51,025 bases of DNA, from contig SECN01000039.1 of assembly GCA_004173515.1 (NCBI GenBank), positions 1-51,025 of the forward strand, written 5' to 3'. The notes below the pieces were generated by a model that was given only the letters and a program-made list of their open reading frames with translations, did no database searches and had not been told where the DNA came from. A program made the position numbers and the translations under genes. The DNA is from Myxococcaceae bacterium (GTDB lineage: Bacteria > Myxococcota > Myxococcia > Myxococcales > Myxococcaceae). Shown piece after piece: positions 15,166 through 23,159 of this stretch (the stretch's first letter is position 1; each line of letters starts with the position of its first letter).

Positions 15166-18100
15166 AGCGAGAGCACCGCGGCGCTCGTGGTGTCACGGGC
15201 TGCGTGGATGTCCTCCCGGGTCTTCAGCAGCTTCACGTAGTCGTCACTCACGGAATGGTCGCCCGTCTCCGCCGCGTGGACCACCAGCAGATCGCGAAGC
15301 ACCCGGGCCCGCTCCAGCGGCAGGAGCGCGACCAGCAGCAGGTAGACGCCTCGGAAGCGCGGGTCCCCCAGGTGCTCCAGTTCGCGCTGGCTCTGCGTGG
15401 AGAGGAAGGTCTGCGCGATGAAGAACTCCTGGATCTTGTCATGGCGGAAGCGCCACTCCCGGTGGTCCCGACCCTCCGGCCCCCGCCACAGCCGCTTCAA
15501 CACCATGCGCGAGCGCTCCATGGGAAGCAGCTCGCGGGAGAAGTCCTCTTCGTTGACGATCGTCCGGTCGGCCTTCCGCATCTGGTAGGCCTCTTCGGAC
15601 AAGCGTCCCAGCGGGAACTCCGTGAGGTGCACCCCCGCGTAGTCCCGGGCCATCAGCGCGTACTGCTGCTGTCGCAGGTTGGAGAGGTCCGGGGACTGGC
15701 CATCCCCCAGCATCTGGGCCACCACCGTCAGGTCCATGGGATTGGACAGCACCTCCCGCAAGGAGCGACGCAACAGCTCCGAGTGCGCCGGTGACAGGAA
15801 CTCCGCGACGAAGCGATGGCACCGCTCGATATACGCGGCACCGCGAACGCTCGCGGTGGCCTCCAGGAAGGACTCGCGGCCCACCAGGAACGCGGCGATG
15901 TCGGCGTCGGCCAGCGGCTGGAGGATCAGGACCCGCGCCGTCACAGGCGGTGTCCACTCCAGCCGCTGCGTGGAGAGCAGGATGTTCCCGTGGAAGTTGC
16001 CCTCCATGAACTGGACGATGCGCGCCCGCGTGTCCGCGGTCACCTCGTTGAGACCGTCGATGTAGATGTCGAGCGCGCCGCTGTAGATCAAACTCCGCAG
16101 GAAGCCGGCGTCCTTCGCGTGGCCCTCCAGCTTCGCCTGGATCGCCTCCAGCACGCCCGCACCGCAGCGCTCCGCGGTCAGGTAGACCGCCAGCCGCTTC
16201 GAGCGCGCCAGCAGCCGCCGCAGGAACATCGTCTTCCCCAGTCCCGAGGCGCCCTCCAGGATGATCTGCCGACGCAGCTGGGGGAGCGCATCGAGCAGCC
16301 GTTCGCGCTTCCCGGTGGCGGGCACGATGACCTCGGAGCGCTCGAAGTACGCACCCGGGTTCAGGTCTTCGATGCCCGCGTCGGCCGTGAGGTGGTGCGC
16401 GAAGGGAGAGAACAGGCGGCGGCGCAGCAGCGGCACCCAGGTCAACAGCAGGCCCACGTAGAAGAAGCCCATGATGTTTCTCACCCAGGGATTCCAGAAG
16501 AAGAGCGCCTGCACCCGGGGTGAGTAGGGATAGACGAAGACCAGCGCGATCCAGAACGCCAGATGGGACAGGAGCACCCACCGGGCGTTCATCAGCCAGC
16601 TCCAGGCCTGGTGTCCCGCGATGACCTGCTGAAGCGTGTCCGCCTGCACGGGGTGGTGCTGCGCCAGTGTCGCCCGAAGCGACTCGAGCAGTCGCAGCTC
16701 TTCAGCGCTGCTCCAGTGGCCCTGGTTGAGCCGCGCGACGGTCGCGATGCTGTCCGCGAGGGCGTCCAGGAGCAGCCGGTGCTTCGCGGCATGGGGCCAG
16801 AAGTCCCGGAAGGACTCCAACGTCGCCCGAGCCTCTTCCGGAGAGAGCTGCGTCGGTCTTTCGTCCGACCGCCGGACCGCCCAGCGCAGCACCCGCTCCA
16901 GGGTCGGGTCGCCGCCCCCGGCGACATGGGCGAAGGTCAGCCAGTCCACGGACTGGCCACGGTCCTCGAGGATGAGCGCGACGGCCGCGGCCATGCTCGG
17001 TGCGTCCAAAGGAGCGAGGCTCACGAGCGCAAGCACCGCGCTCACCTGGACGCCCTTCTCTGGATCCCTCAACAGCTCGGCGACAGGGAGCATCTGCGCC
17101 CGGGCCTTCATGTCACCCAGCGCCCCCAGCGCCGCTTCGCGGACATCCCTTTCCGGATCCTTCAGCGAATCAACGAGGCGCGGAGCCTGATCCAGGGCGC
17201 CCAGGTGGCCCAGCGCACCCGCCGCCATGGAGCGGACATCGGAGTCAGGATCGCTCAACAGCTCAGCGATGCGCGGGGCCTGCTCCACGGCGCCCATCAT
17301 CCCCAGGGTCTTCACCGCGATGGACCGGACATCGGAGTCCGACTCCTTCAGCAGCAGCGCGATCCTCGGAGCCAGATCCCGAGCCCCTGTTCCAAGCGCG
17401 GCCGCAGCCGCGAGCCGGATGCTTTCGTTCGGCTCCTCCAGGAGCGCGATCAGCCGGGGAGCCTGCCCCGCCGTGCCCATCTCCCTCAGCGCCTGCACCG
17501 CGCTGTACCGGACCTCTCTTTCGGGAGATTCAAGCATCGCGGCGAGGAGCGGGGCCTGCTCCCGGGCCTTCATCTTTCCCAGTACCGTCGCCGCGAGGAT
17601 TCGGACCCTGCTGTCAGGATCGTTGAGCAGTGAGGCAACCCGTGGGGCGTGCTCCCGTCCCCGCTCGCCCAGGGCTTCCAGCGCACGCGAGGCCATGTTC
17701 TGGACTTCCGTGTGGTCGTCCTTCAACAGCGAGATGAAGCGGGGGGCCTGCTCCGGAACCCCGATGGCCGCCAACGCATTCAGGGCCCCGACCCGGGCGC
17801 CTTCGTCCGAATCGCTCAGGAGCGAAACCAGACGCGGTATCTGATCCTCGGCGCCCATCGCCCCCAGCGCCATCGCCGCGCAGGACCGGACGAAGATCTC
17901 GGGGTCCTTCAGGAGTTCGACCAGCGCCGGAGCATGTTCCCTGCTCCTCACCGCCCCCAGGACGCTCGCCGCCGCGGCCCGGACGTTCTCCTCTGGATCC
18001 TTCAGCAACTCGACCAATCGGGGGGCCTGCTCCCGAGCCCCCACGCCCATGCCCATCAGGGCGCTCTCGGCCACGAGCTGGACCTCGATCTGCGGATCCC

Positions 18101-18692
18101 TCAACAGCGAGACGAACAGAGGTGCCTGCTCCCTGGCGACGCCCTTCATGGCCGCGAGGGCCTGCGCCGCCGCGAGCCGAAGCTCCTTGGGCTCTGACTG
18201 CGTCAACAACGCGGCGAGCTGGGAGGCCTGGTTCCTGGCGCCCGGCCCCATGGCCTCCAACCCCCGCACCGCCTTCATCCGAAGCTCGGGGTCCGGAGAC
18301 TTCAGCAGCTCGCCGAGGCGTGAGGCCTGCTCCACATCCTTCTCCTCCTGTCCCAGGAACGCCGCCATCTTGAGGGCCGCGCTCTCGAAGAGCGGAACGC
18401 GCGAACCCAGCCATCGGATCAGGAGAGGGCTTCGTGCCAGGTCCCGGATGCGCGCATGCACCACGGGATCCCGTAAGCCCGTCTCGACATAGGCGTTGGT
18501 GATGATGGAGGCCACGACCGCCTCATTGGGATCCTCCAGGGCCGCCAGGATCCCGCCAACGGTGGCCGACGGCGCCTGGGCCGTGGACTCCGGCAGCTCC
18601 GCGAAGGGGTTGCCGTTGGAGGCATGACCCCGCGCTGGCAGCAGGGCCAGCGCCACGCAAAGAGCCATCAGGACGTACGCTGTTCTCGGCAT
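15135..18692 (-). CDS. HEAT-repeat/NACHT NTPase membrane protein
   Basis: A 1185-residue protein starting at ATG 18692 (GGGGGAG just upstream). Visible in order: an N-terminal signal-like segment (TAYVLMALCVALALLPARGHA), about 14 HEAT repeats of about 31 residues (121-563), a helical linker, two hydrophobic segments (about 704-722 and 740-757), and a NACHT/STAND NTPase. The NTPase has Walker A GASGLGKT at 814-821 and Walker B LDIYIDGLNE at 874-883, followed by a helical C-terminal region. NACHT proteins are signalling switches, some acting in antiphage defence. Here the sensor would be the HEAT array. Two membrane segments after an exported HEAT domain would put the NTPase outside the cytoplasm, so one segment may not span, or the N-terminus may not be exported. 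No effector domain is recognisable. Confidence 0.85.
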   Translation of the reverse strand: MPRTAYVLMALCVALALLPARGHASNGNPFAELPESTAQAPSATVGGILAALEDPNEAVVASIITNAYVETGLRDPVVHARIRDLARSPLLIRWLGSRVPLFESAALKMAAFLGQEEKDVEQASRLGELLKSPDPELRMKAVRGLEAMGPGARNQASQLAALLTQSEPKELRLAAAQALAAMKGVAREQAPLFVSLLRDPQIEVQLVAESALMGMGVGAREQAPRLVELLKDPEENVRAAAASVLGAVRSREHAPALVELLKDPEIFVRSCAAMALGAMGAEDQIPRLVSLLSDSDEGARVGALNALAAIGVPEQAPRFISLLKDDHTEVQNMASRALEALGERGREHAPRVASLLNDPDSRVRILAATVLGKMKAREQAPLLAAMLESPEREVRYSAVQALREMGTAGQAPRLIALLEEPNESIRLAAAAALGTGARDLAPRIALLLKESDSDVRSIAVKTLGMMGAVEQAPRIAELLSDPDSDVRSMAAGALGHLGALDQAPRLVDSLKDPERDVREAALGALGDMKARAQMLPVAELLRDPEKGVQVSAVLALVSLAPLDAPSMAAAVALILEDRGQSVDWLTFAHVAGGGDPTLERVLRWAVRRSDERPTQLSPEEARATLESFRDFWPHAAKHRLLLDALADSIATVARLNQGHWSSAEELRLLESLRATLAQHHPVQADTLQQVIAGHQAWSWLMNARWVLLSHLAFWIALVFVYPYSPRVQALFFWNPWVRNIMGFFYVGLLLTWVPLLRRRLFSPFAHHLTADAGIEDLNPGAYFERSEVIVPATGKRERLLDALPQLRRQIILEGASGLGKTMFLRRLLARSKRLAVYLTAERCGAGVLEAIQAKLEGHAKDAGFLRSLIYSGALDIYIDGLNEVTADTRARIVQFMEGNFHGNILLSTQRLEWTPPVTARVLILQPLADADIAAFLVGRESFLEATASVRGAAYIERCHRFVAEFLSPAHSELLRRSLREVLSNPMDLTVVAQMLGDGQSPDLSNLRQQQYALMARDYAGVHLTEFPLGRLSEEAYQMRKADRTIVNEEDFSRELLPMERSRMVLKRLWRGPEGRDHREWRFRHDKIQEFFIAQTFLSTQSQRELEHLGDPRFRGVYLLLVALLPLERARVLRDLLVVHAAETGDHSVSDDYVKLLKTREDIHAARDTTSAAVLSLHGRSSNTPV
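17004..18332 (-). repeat. Array of about 14 HEAT repeats within the coding sequence
   Basis: The unit is about 31 codons with consensus QAPRLVxLLKDPDxxVRxxAAxALGxMGARE. Units 4-13 are most regular (residues 222-532) and share DNA-level similarity around the GGxxCTGxTC and GGATCC stretches. Such near-identical units can recombine, so copy number may vary between strains. Confidence 0.8.
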
Positions 18693-18823
18693 CGCTCCCC
18701 CGGAAGGCCACGATTCAAGCAGATTTCAGGGGCGGACGACCCGGGACCGAGCGCGGCCTCCACGAGCAGGGCGGCCATGGGGCGGGCCCCGCGTCGCCGG
18801 GCTCGGGGCCATTTGAGCGGAAA

Positions 18824-19477
18824 TCACCCGATGTCCAGGCTCCGCAGGTGATCACCGAAGCCTCCACGGGCCCGTGGCTCCCTGCGAGCGCTCGTCACCA
18901 CCCGGGGACCGGCACTCCACGCGATGAGGGCTCCGGCACGTCGCAGGGCATGGACGAGCGCTACGTCCTCGTGGACCGGAAGGGGAAGAAAGCCGCCAGC
19001 GCGCAGATAGGCTCGCGCGCTCACGCCCAGGTTCGCCCCGTGAACGTGAGAGTGACCGTCGGCATCCATGTACGCCCTCTCATGGCGGTGGCGGACCCGG
19101 AGCGGGTGTGGAGACCAGTCCTCCACCTCGACCACGCCGCAGACGGCGTCCACGTCCAGGGCGAGCTGCGCCGCCAGCCAGGTGGAAGACACACGGCTGT
19201 CCGCGTCCGTATGGGCCAGCCACCAGGCGCCTTGCTCCAGCAACCACGCGCAGCCCTCCGCACGGGCCCGGCCCACGTTGCGCGCATCGATGCACAGGGC
19301 ATGCGCCCCCCACCGTCGGGCCACCCGCGCCGTTCCGTCCGAACAGTCATCCAGCACCACCACGACCCGCACCTCTTCGCCCCCCAGCGACGGATGACGC
19401 GCGGCACGCTCCACGGACTCCAGGCACCCGTCGAGCAGGGCCTCTTCGTTGTGGGCGGGGATCACGACACCGATCAT
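18824..19477 (-). CDS. Family 2 glycosyltransferase
   Basis: Start ATG 19477 overlaps the upstream stop as ATGA. The 217-residue protein opens directly with the GT-A nucleotide-sugar fold: IGVVIPAHNEEALLDGCLESV, then VVVVLDDCSDGTA (residues 36-48), and the metal-binding HTDADSRV near residue 87. A VHGANLGVSARAYLRAGGF region is the usual acceptor side, and PVHEDVALVHALRRAG supplies the catalytic-base ED. No membrane helix is present, so it is probably cytosolic or peripheral. It is the last gene of a four-gene overlapping set. Confidence 0.85.
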   Translation of the reverse strand: MIGVVIPAHNEEALLDGCLESVERAARHPSLGGEEVRVVVVLDDCSDGTARVARRWGAHALCIDARNVGRARAEGCAWLLEQGAWWLAHTDADSRVSSTWLAAQLALDVDAVCGVVEVEDWSPHPLRVRHRHERAYMDADGHSHVHGANLGVSARAYLRAGGFLPLPVHEDVALVHALRRAGALIAWSAGPRVVTSARREPRARGGFGDHLRSLDIG

Positions 19478-20073
19478 CGCAGGCGCTCCCGTCGAGCGAC
19501 CGACGTCGCATCCGGCGACCACATCTCCAGCAGGAAGTCCTCTTCCTCCAACCGGGCCAGCCGGTGCAGCCCGCGTCCCTGGGCGAGCACCGCGTGGACC
19601 GCATCCCCGGTGAGCGGTGCCTCCGCGATGGGGTGGCGCCAATGACAGGCCACCAGCACGCCTCCGGGCGCGAGCGCCGCCACGGCCCGCTCGCGCACCT
19701 GCACGAGCGCCGCCACGTCCAGGTAGTAGCCGAATTCGCCCAGCACCAGCAGGTCGAACGTCCCGTCAGGCCAGGCTTCGGGCAGGAGCCGTTGCTCCAC
19801 CGTCACGTGCTCGAACGGAGCCAGTCGCTCGCGGGCCATGCGCACTGCGGACGCACTGCCGTCACTCACCAGCAGGTCGTCACAGCGAGCGGCCAGCCCC
19901 GCGCTCAGTTCACCAATGGAGCACCCGGGTTCGAACGCGCGCGCATAGCGGGCATGCGGCAGGAGCGCGAGGGTGAGCGCGCGCTTGCGCTGCTCATACC
20001 AGCGCCGCCGGTACTCCCAGGGATCCTCGCTGACGGCGTACATCCGCTCGAAGTGCTCCATGGGCACGCTCAT
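19474..20073 (-). CDS. NodS-like SAM-dependent methyltransferase
   Basis: A 199-residue class I methyltransferase; ATG 20073 overlaps the preceding stop as ATGA. It begins with SEDPWEYRRRWYEQRKRALTLALL, the NodS-family entry helix. The SAM site follows, FEPGCSIGELSAGLA (motif I) and LLVSDGSASAVRMAR, then FDLLVLGEFGYYLD and LAPGGVLVACHWRHP. NodS methylates the deacetylated amine of a chitooligosaccharide after NodB acts. The neighbouring PIG-L deacetylase and glycosyltransferase make an analogous amino-sugar modification plausible, but this is inference. Confidence 0.85.
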   Translation of the reverse strand: MSVPMEHFERMYAVSEDPWEYRRRWYEQRKRALTLALLPHARYARAFEPGCSIGELSAGLAARCDDLLVSDGSASAVRMARERLAPFEHVTVEQRLLPEAWPDGTFDLLVLGEFGYYLDVAALVQVRERAVAALAPGGVLVACHWRHPIAEAPLTGDAVHAVLAQGRGLHRLARLEEEDFLLEMWSPDATSVARRERLR

Positions 20074-20831
20074 GTGAACACCACCTCGAAGGGCCGCAGC
20101 AGCCTTTCGAGCACATGGGCAGGCAGGATGGGCGCGGCGCCCGTGGAAAGGTCCGTCTCCAACTGGCTCACATAGGCGGCCGTGGCCCGGCGCTTGAGCG
20201 CGAGCGTGGACTCATCGAGGGGGATGCGCCGAGCACGGGACCAGGGCACGCGGGCATCACCGGGAGCCGCCCAGTGCCATGTCCAGATGGGGACCTCCAC
20301 GAACCGCGCCTCTCGCGCCGCGCATGCCCACGCCGTCGCACGTCCCACGGCCTCGTGGTCCGGATGCCCGTCCAGGCGCCACGTGGCGAACACCACGTCT
20401 CCGGGTTCCAGCGCTTCGGCCACCAGCGTCGCGACGCGCTGCTCATTCGCCGCGATGGCGCCGTCGGGCACGCCCAGCCGGTCCACCCCGGTCAGGTCCA
20501 TCCCGAGCCGATGCAGGGCCTCCCGGGTCTCCCGGGGGCGCGTCGCCGCGAGCCGCTCCACGGGCCAGGACGCGGAACCCGGATGGCTCGCCGTGCCATC
20601 CGTGACGGCGAGGATCCGCGCCTCCCGTCCCAGCCGTCCCAGGTGCGCGAGCAGGCCGCCCGTTCCCAGCACCTCGTCATCCGGATGGGGCGCGACGATG
20701 ACGGCGCGCCGACCTTCGGGCACCAGCACGTCGGGGTCCAGCCAGGGCAATGACTCCAGTCCGGACCAGGACGCCCAGTCCCGCGCGGGCGTGCCCTCCC
20801 CGAAGATGTGTCGCGAAGTCACAGCGTCCAT
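20070..20831 (-). CDS. PIG-L family deacetylase
   Basis: ATG 20831 gives 253 residues; it overlaps the upstream gene's end by 13 bp. The zinc site is VAPHPDDEVLGTGG near residue 45 (His, Asp-Asp), with the third ligand in RLDGHPDHEAVGR near residue 148, and the LAVTDGTASHPGS loop between. PIG-L/LmbE enzymes remove N-acetyl groups from GlcNAc-type substrates (for example in mycothiol, bacillithiol or GPI synthesis). Its place between an acyl-CoA dehydrogenase-like protein and a NodS-like methyltransferase suggests a dedicated sugar modification pathway. Confidence 0.9.
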   Translation of the reverse strand: MDAVTSRHIFGEGTPARDWASWSGLESLPWLDPDVLVPEGRRAVIVAPHPDDEVLGTGGLLAHLGRLGREARILAVTDGTASHPGSASWPVERLAATRPRETREALHRLGMDLTGVDRLGVPDGAIAANEQRVATLVAEALEPGDVVFATWRLDGHPDHEAVGRATAWACAAREARFVEVPIWTWHWAAPGDARVPWSRARRIPLDESTLALKRRATAAYVSQLETDLSTGAAPILPAHVLERLLRPFEVVFT

Positions 20832-21850
20832 GCGCCCTCCCCCTCCCGCACCACATGCACCGCCAGGTCCGCCAGGTCCCGCTCCGCGTGGCTCTGGCGC
20901 AGGAACACCGGCAGGTCCGCCATCCGCCGGGCCACGCGCGCGTCCCGGCACAGGGGGCCCGCGCCCACCGCGCGCCCCGTGTGCAGCAACACCTGCTCCG
21001 CGGCCGCCTCCACGCCCGCGCGCACCCGGCGCGTCACGAGCTCCGCGTCCTCCCGGGGATGCGCGTCGATCCACGCCGCCGCTTCGCGCAGGAGCGCCCT
21101 GGCCCCCACGAGCGCCGTGTCCACCGCGCCCAGGTGCGCGCGGGCGTGGGGCTCCTCGCGTCGTTCGCAATGGGCCCGCAGCGTTTCGCCCACCGCCGCC
21201 GCCGCGCCATACCAGCACGCGGCGATGCCCGCGCCGCCCTGCCAGAACCCCGGCCGCGACAGGTAGGCCCCCGGGCCCCCCACGCACGTGCCCACGGCCC
21301 CCTCGAAGCGCACGTCCACGCTGGCACTGGAGGCCATCCCCACCGCGTGCCAGCCCTCGTCCGTGACGTGCACCGCGGACTGCTCCAGGGCCACCGCCAC
21401 CAGGCGGGGCCGCTCCTGATCATCCCAGGCCGTGACCAGCGCATGGCTCAGGGACGCCGCGCCCGAACACCACGCCTTGAGGCCCCACAGCTCGCCTCGG
21501 CCTTCCGGACCCGCCCGGACCTGGAGCCGCGCCGTGGGGGGCTCGGCGGCCCAGACACCCCAACGGCTGCCTGCGGGCGGGGGCTCGGCTCCCAGCTCGG
21601 TCAGGATGGCCAGCGCATCGGTGTGGCCCTCGAACAGCTTGAGCAGGCCCAGGTCGAACGCCGCCACCTCCGCCAGGGCCCGCCACCGCGTCAACGTCCG
21701 GCCGTGGCCCGGCAGGGGCAGGCGAGCAAGTCCCCGGGTGATGAGTTGACGAAGGCCGCGCGAGGGCAGGTCCTCCACGGCGGCCCCGGGCTCGTCCGCC
21801 AGGGCCGCGAGGAGCGACTTCAGCTCCACCCTTCCGTCTCCGGAATCCAT
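20819..21850 (-). CDS. Acyl-CoA dehydrogenase-like protein
   Basis: A 343-residue protein starting at ATG 21850, first of four overlapping genes. It follows the dehydrogenase order in shortened form: a helical N-terminal domain, a beta-domain with LWGLKAWCSGAASLSHALV, and a C-terminal helical bundle ending in RRMADLPVFLRQSHAERDLADL. The family normally has about 380 residues and a catalytic Glu; I cannot place that Glu with confidence. Known enzymes oxidise acyl-CoAs with FAD; in this genomic setting the substrate may be an unusual acyl or aminoacyl group (inference). Confidence 0.8.
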   Translation of the reverse strand: MDSGDGRVELKSLLAALADEPGAAVEDLPSRGLRQLITRGLARLPLPGHGRTLTRWRALAEVAAFDLGLLKLFEGHTDALAILTELGAEPPPAGSRWGVWAAEPPTARLQVRAGPEGRGELWGLKAWCSGAASLSHALVTAWDDQERPRLVAVALEQSAVHVTDEGWHAVGMASSASVDVRFEGAVGTCVGGPGAYLSRPGFWQGGAGIAACWYGAAAAVGETLRAHCERREEPHARAHLGAVDTALVGARALLREAAAWIDAHPREDAELVTRRVRAGVEAAAEQVLLHTGRAVGAGPLCRDARVARRMADLPVFLRQSHAERDLADLAVHVVREGEGAWTL

Positions 21851-21945
21851 GAAGGTTCAAGGTAGAAACGAGGACCCCGGAGCGACAGTCCACGCCGGGA
21901 ATGGCTCCGGATCCGTTCCCGAGCCTCGAAACCCGGAGGAACCCC

Positions 21946-22350
21946 ATGTCCCAGCAGCGTCGTGCCGCGTGCGGTTGCGGTCAGCTCCACCTGATGATCA
22001 GCGGCGAACCCATCCGCGTCACGATGTGTCACTGCTTCGCGTGTCAGCAGCGCACCGGCAGCGTCTACGGCGTGCAGGCACGGTTCCGGCGCGAAGCTGT
22101 CACCATCGAAGGGCGCTCCACGACGTTCGTCCGCATCGGGGACGAGAGTGGAGAACCCACCACCCTCCACTTCTGTCCGGTGTGTGGCTCGACGGTCTAC
22201 TGGCAGAACGCGAAGCAGCCCGACATCCTCGCGGTCGCCGTGGGCGCCTTCGCGGACCCTGCCTTCCCCCCGCCCCGCCTCTCCGTCTACGAGGCCCGCA
22301 GCCACCCCTGGGCCCTGCCCCGTCAACTCGACCTGGAGCACCTGGACTGA
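21946..22350 (+). CDS. GFA-family (glutathione-dependent formaldehyde-activating) zinc protein
   Basis: ATG 21946 has GGAGGA at 21935-21940. The 134-residue protein has the family's zinc ligands: CGCGQ near residue 9, CHCFACQQRTGS near 33, and CPVCGSTVYW near 82. It ends with the YEARSHPWA segment of GFA proteins. Most such proteins are annotated by homology to Gfa but have no proven activity on glutathione-formaldehyde adducts. It is divergent from the acyl-CoA dehydrogenase-like gene, with 95 bp between starts. Confidence 0.9.
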   Translation: MSQQRRAACGCGQLHLMISGEPIRVTMCHCFACQQRTGSVYGVQARFRREAVTIEGRSTTFVRIGDESGEPTTLHFCPVCGSTVYWQNAKQPDILAVAVGAFADPAFPPPRLSVYEARSHPWALPRQLDLEHLD

Positions 22351-22386
22351 CCCACCGCCGGACGGACATCCAGGCACGGAGGGCGC

Positions 22387-22528
22387 TTGAAGAGGAACCG
22401 GAACAGGCGAAAGACCCTCGCGCTGCTGGCGCACGACGGAAAGAAGGCCCTGCTCGTCGCGTTCGTTCGCGACCACGCCCTGCACCAACGTGGCGACCGC
22501 CGAGCTCCTCCTCAAGGGGATTCGCTGA
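22387..22528 (+). pseudogene. mgsA: Methylglyoxal synthase remnant joined across an internal deletion
   Basis: A TTG at 22387 with GGAGG upstream opens a frame that matches the start of methylglyoxal synthase: KTLALLAHDGKKALLVAFVRDHA. At about 22478 the match leaves this frame and resumes one base shifted as CTNVATAELLLKGIR and a stop (22526-22528), which matches that enzyme's conserved C-terminal end (VPVATNxATAEL). About 100 central residues of the usual 150 are missing, including most of the active site, so no enzyme can be made. The junction falls on a short GCCCTG stretch that could be shared by both sides. Assembly error is the main alternative. Confidence 0.7.
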
Positions 22529-22580
22529 ATCCACCGGTCCTGTGGCAGGGTCCCGCTGAAACGCTCCCCCAGGATCCACG

Positions 22581-23156
22581 ATGCCTGATTCCTACTCCGT
22601 GCTGGGCGTGCAGGATCCCGACGTCGGCGAGCGCGCCCGGCTGCTCTACACGCGTGACCACCCCCTGCGCAGCTGGATGACGGGAGCGCGTTTCGACCGG
22701 CCCCCGTCCGAACCCATCCGGCTCAAGCTGCGCGGCACCGACGAAGAAGGCTGGGTGCTGGGGGACTTGTGGCTAACGCCCATCACGGTGATGTCCAGGC
22801 GCCTGCACCAGGCCCTGCTGCGGGCCGGCGTGGACAACCTCGACACCTATGCCGTGGAGCTGACCGACCCGGAGACCGGCACGGCCTACCCGGACTTCGT
22901 CGCCTTCAACCTCGTCGGCAAGGTCGCGGCGGCCGATGCGGGCAGGACCCGGTTCGCACCGGGCACGAAGGAGCGAACCGTCTCCGCCGACATCGACTCG
23001 CTGGCCATCGACCCGGCCAGGACGCACGGCGCCCGGATGTTCCGCCTGGCCGAGTCGGTGAACGCCATCCTGGTGCATGAGGCGGTGAAGGAAGCCATCG
23101 AGTCCGCCGGCATCTCGACGCTCACCTTCCTCACCCCCGAGGACTGGACGGGCTGA
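22581..23156 (+). CDS. imm11-family (DUF1629) protein, orphan
   Basis: ATG 22581 has AGGA 7 bases upstream. The 191-residue protein follows the imm11 pattern: LWLTPITVMSRRLHQALLRAGVDNLDTYAVEL, then YPDFVAFNLVGKV, SADIDSLAIDP, and the family tail MFRLAESVNAILVHEAVKEAIESAG. These proteins are usually encoded beside an AHH nuclease or another polymorphic toxin and give self-immunity. No toxin is adjacent here; the genes on either side are an mgsA remnant and an efflux operon. It may be an orphan immunity gene protecting against kin toxins, or may have lost its toxin. Confidence 0.7.
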   Translation: MPDSYSVLGVQDPDVGERARLLYTRDHPLRSWMTGARFDRPPSEPIRLKLRGTDEEGWVLGDLWLTPITVMSRRLHQALLRAGVDNLDTYAVELTDPETGTAYPDFVAFNLVGKVAAADAGRTRFAPGTKERTVSADIDSLAIDPARTHGARMFRLAESVNAILVHEAVKEAIESAGISTLTFLTPEDWTG

Positions 23157-23159
23157 ACC

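Noticed and set aside
18693..18823. GC-rich symmetric stretch (GGGGCGGGCCCC) between the glycosyltransferase end and the HEAT/NACHT start
   Set aside because: The stem is only four pairs and the region is uniformly GC-rich, so it is not convincing as a terminator.
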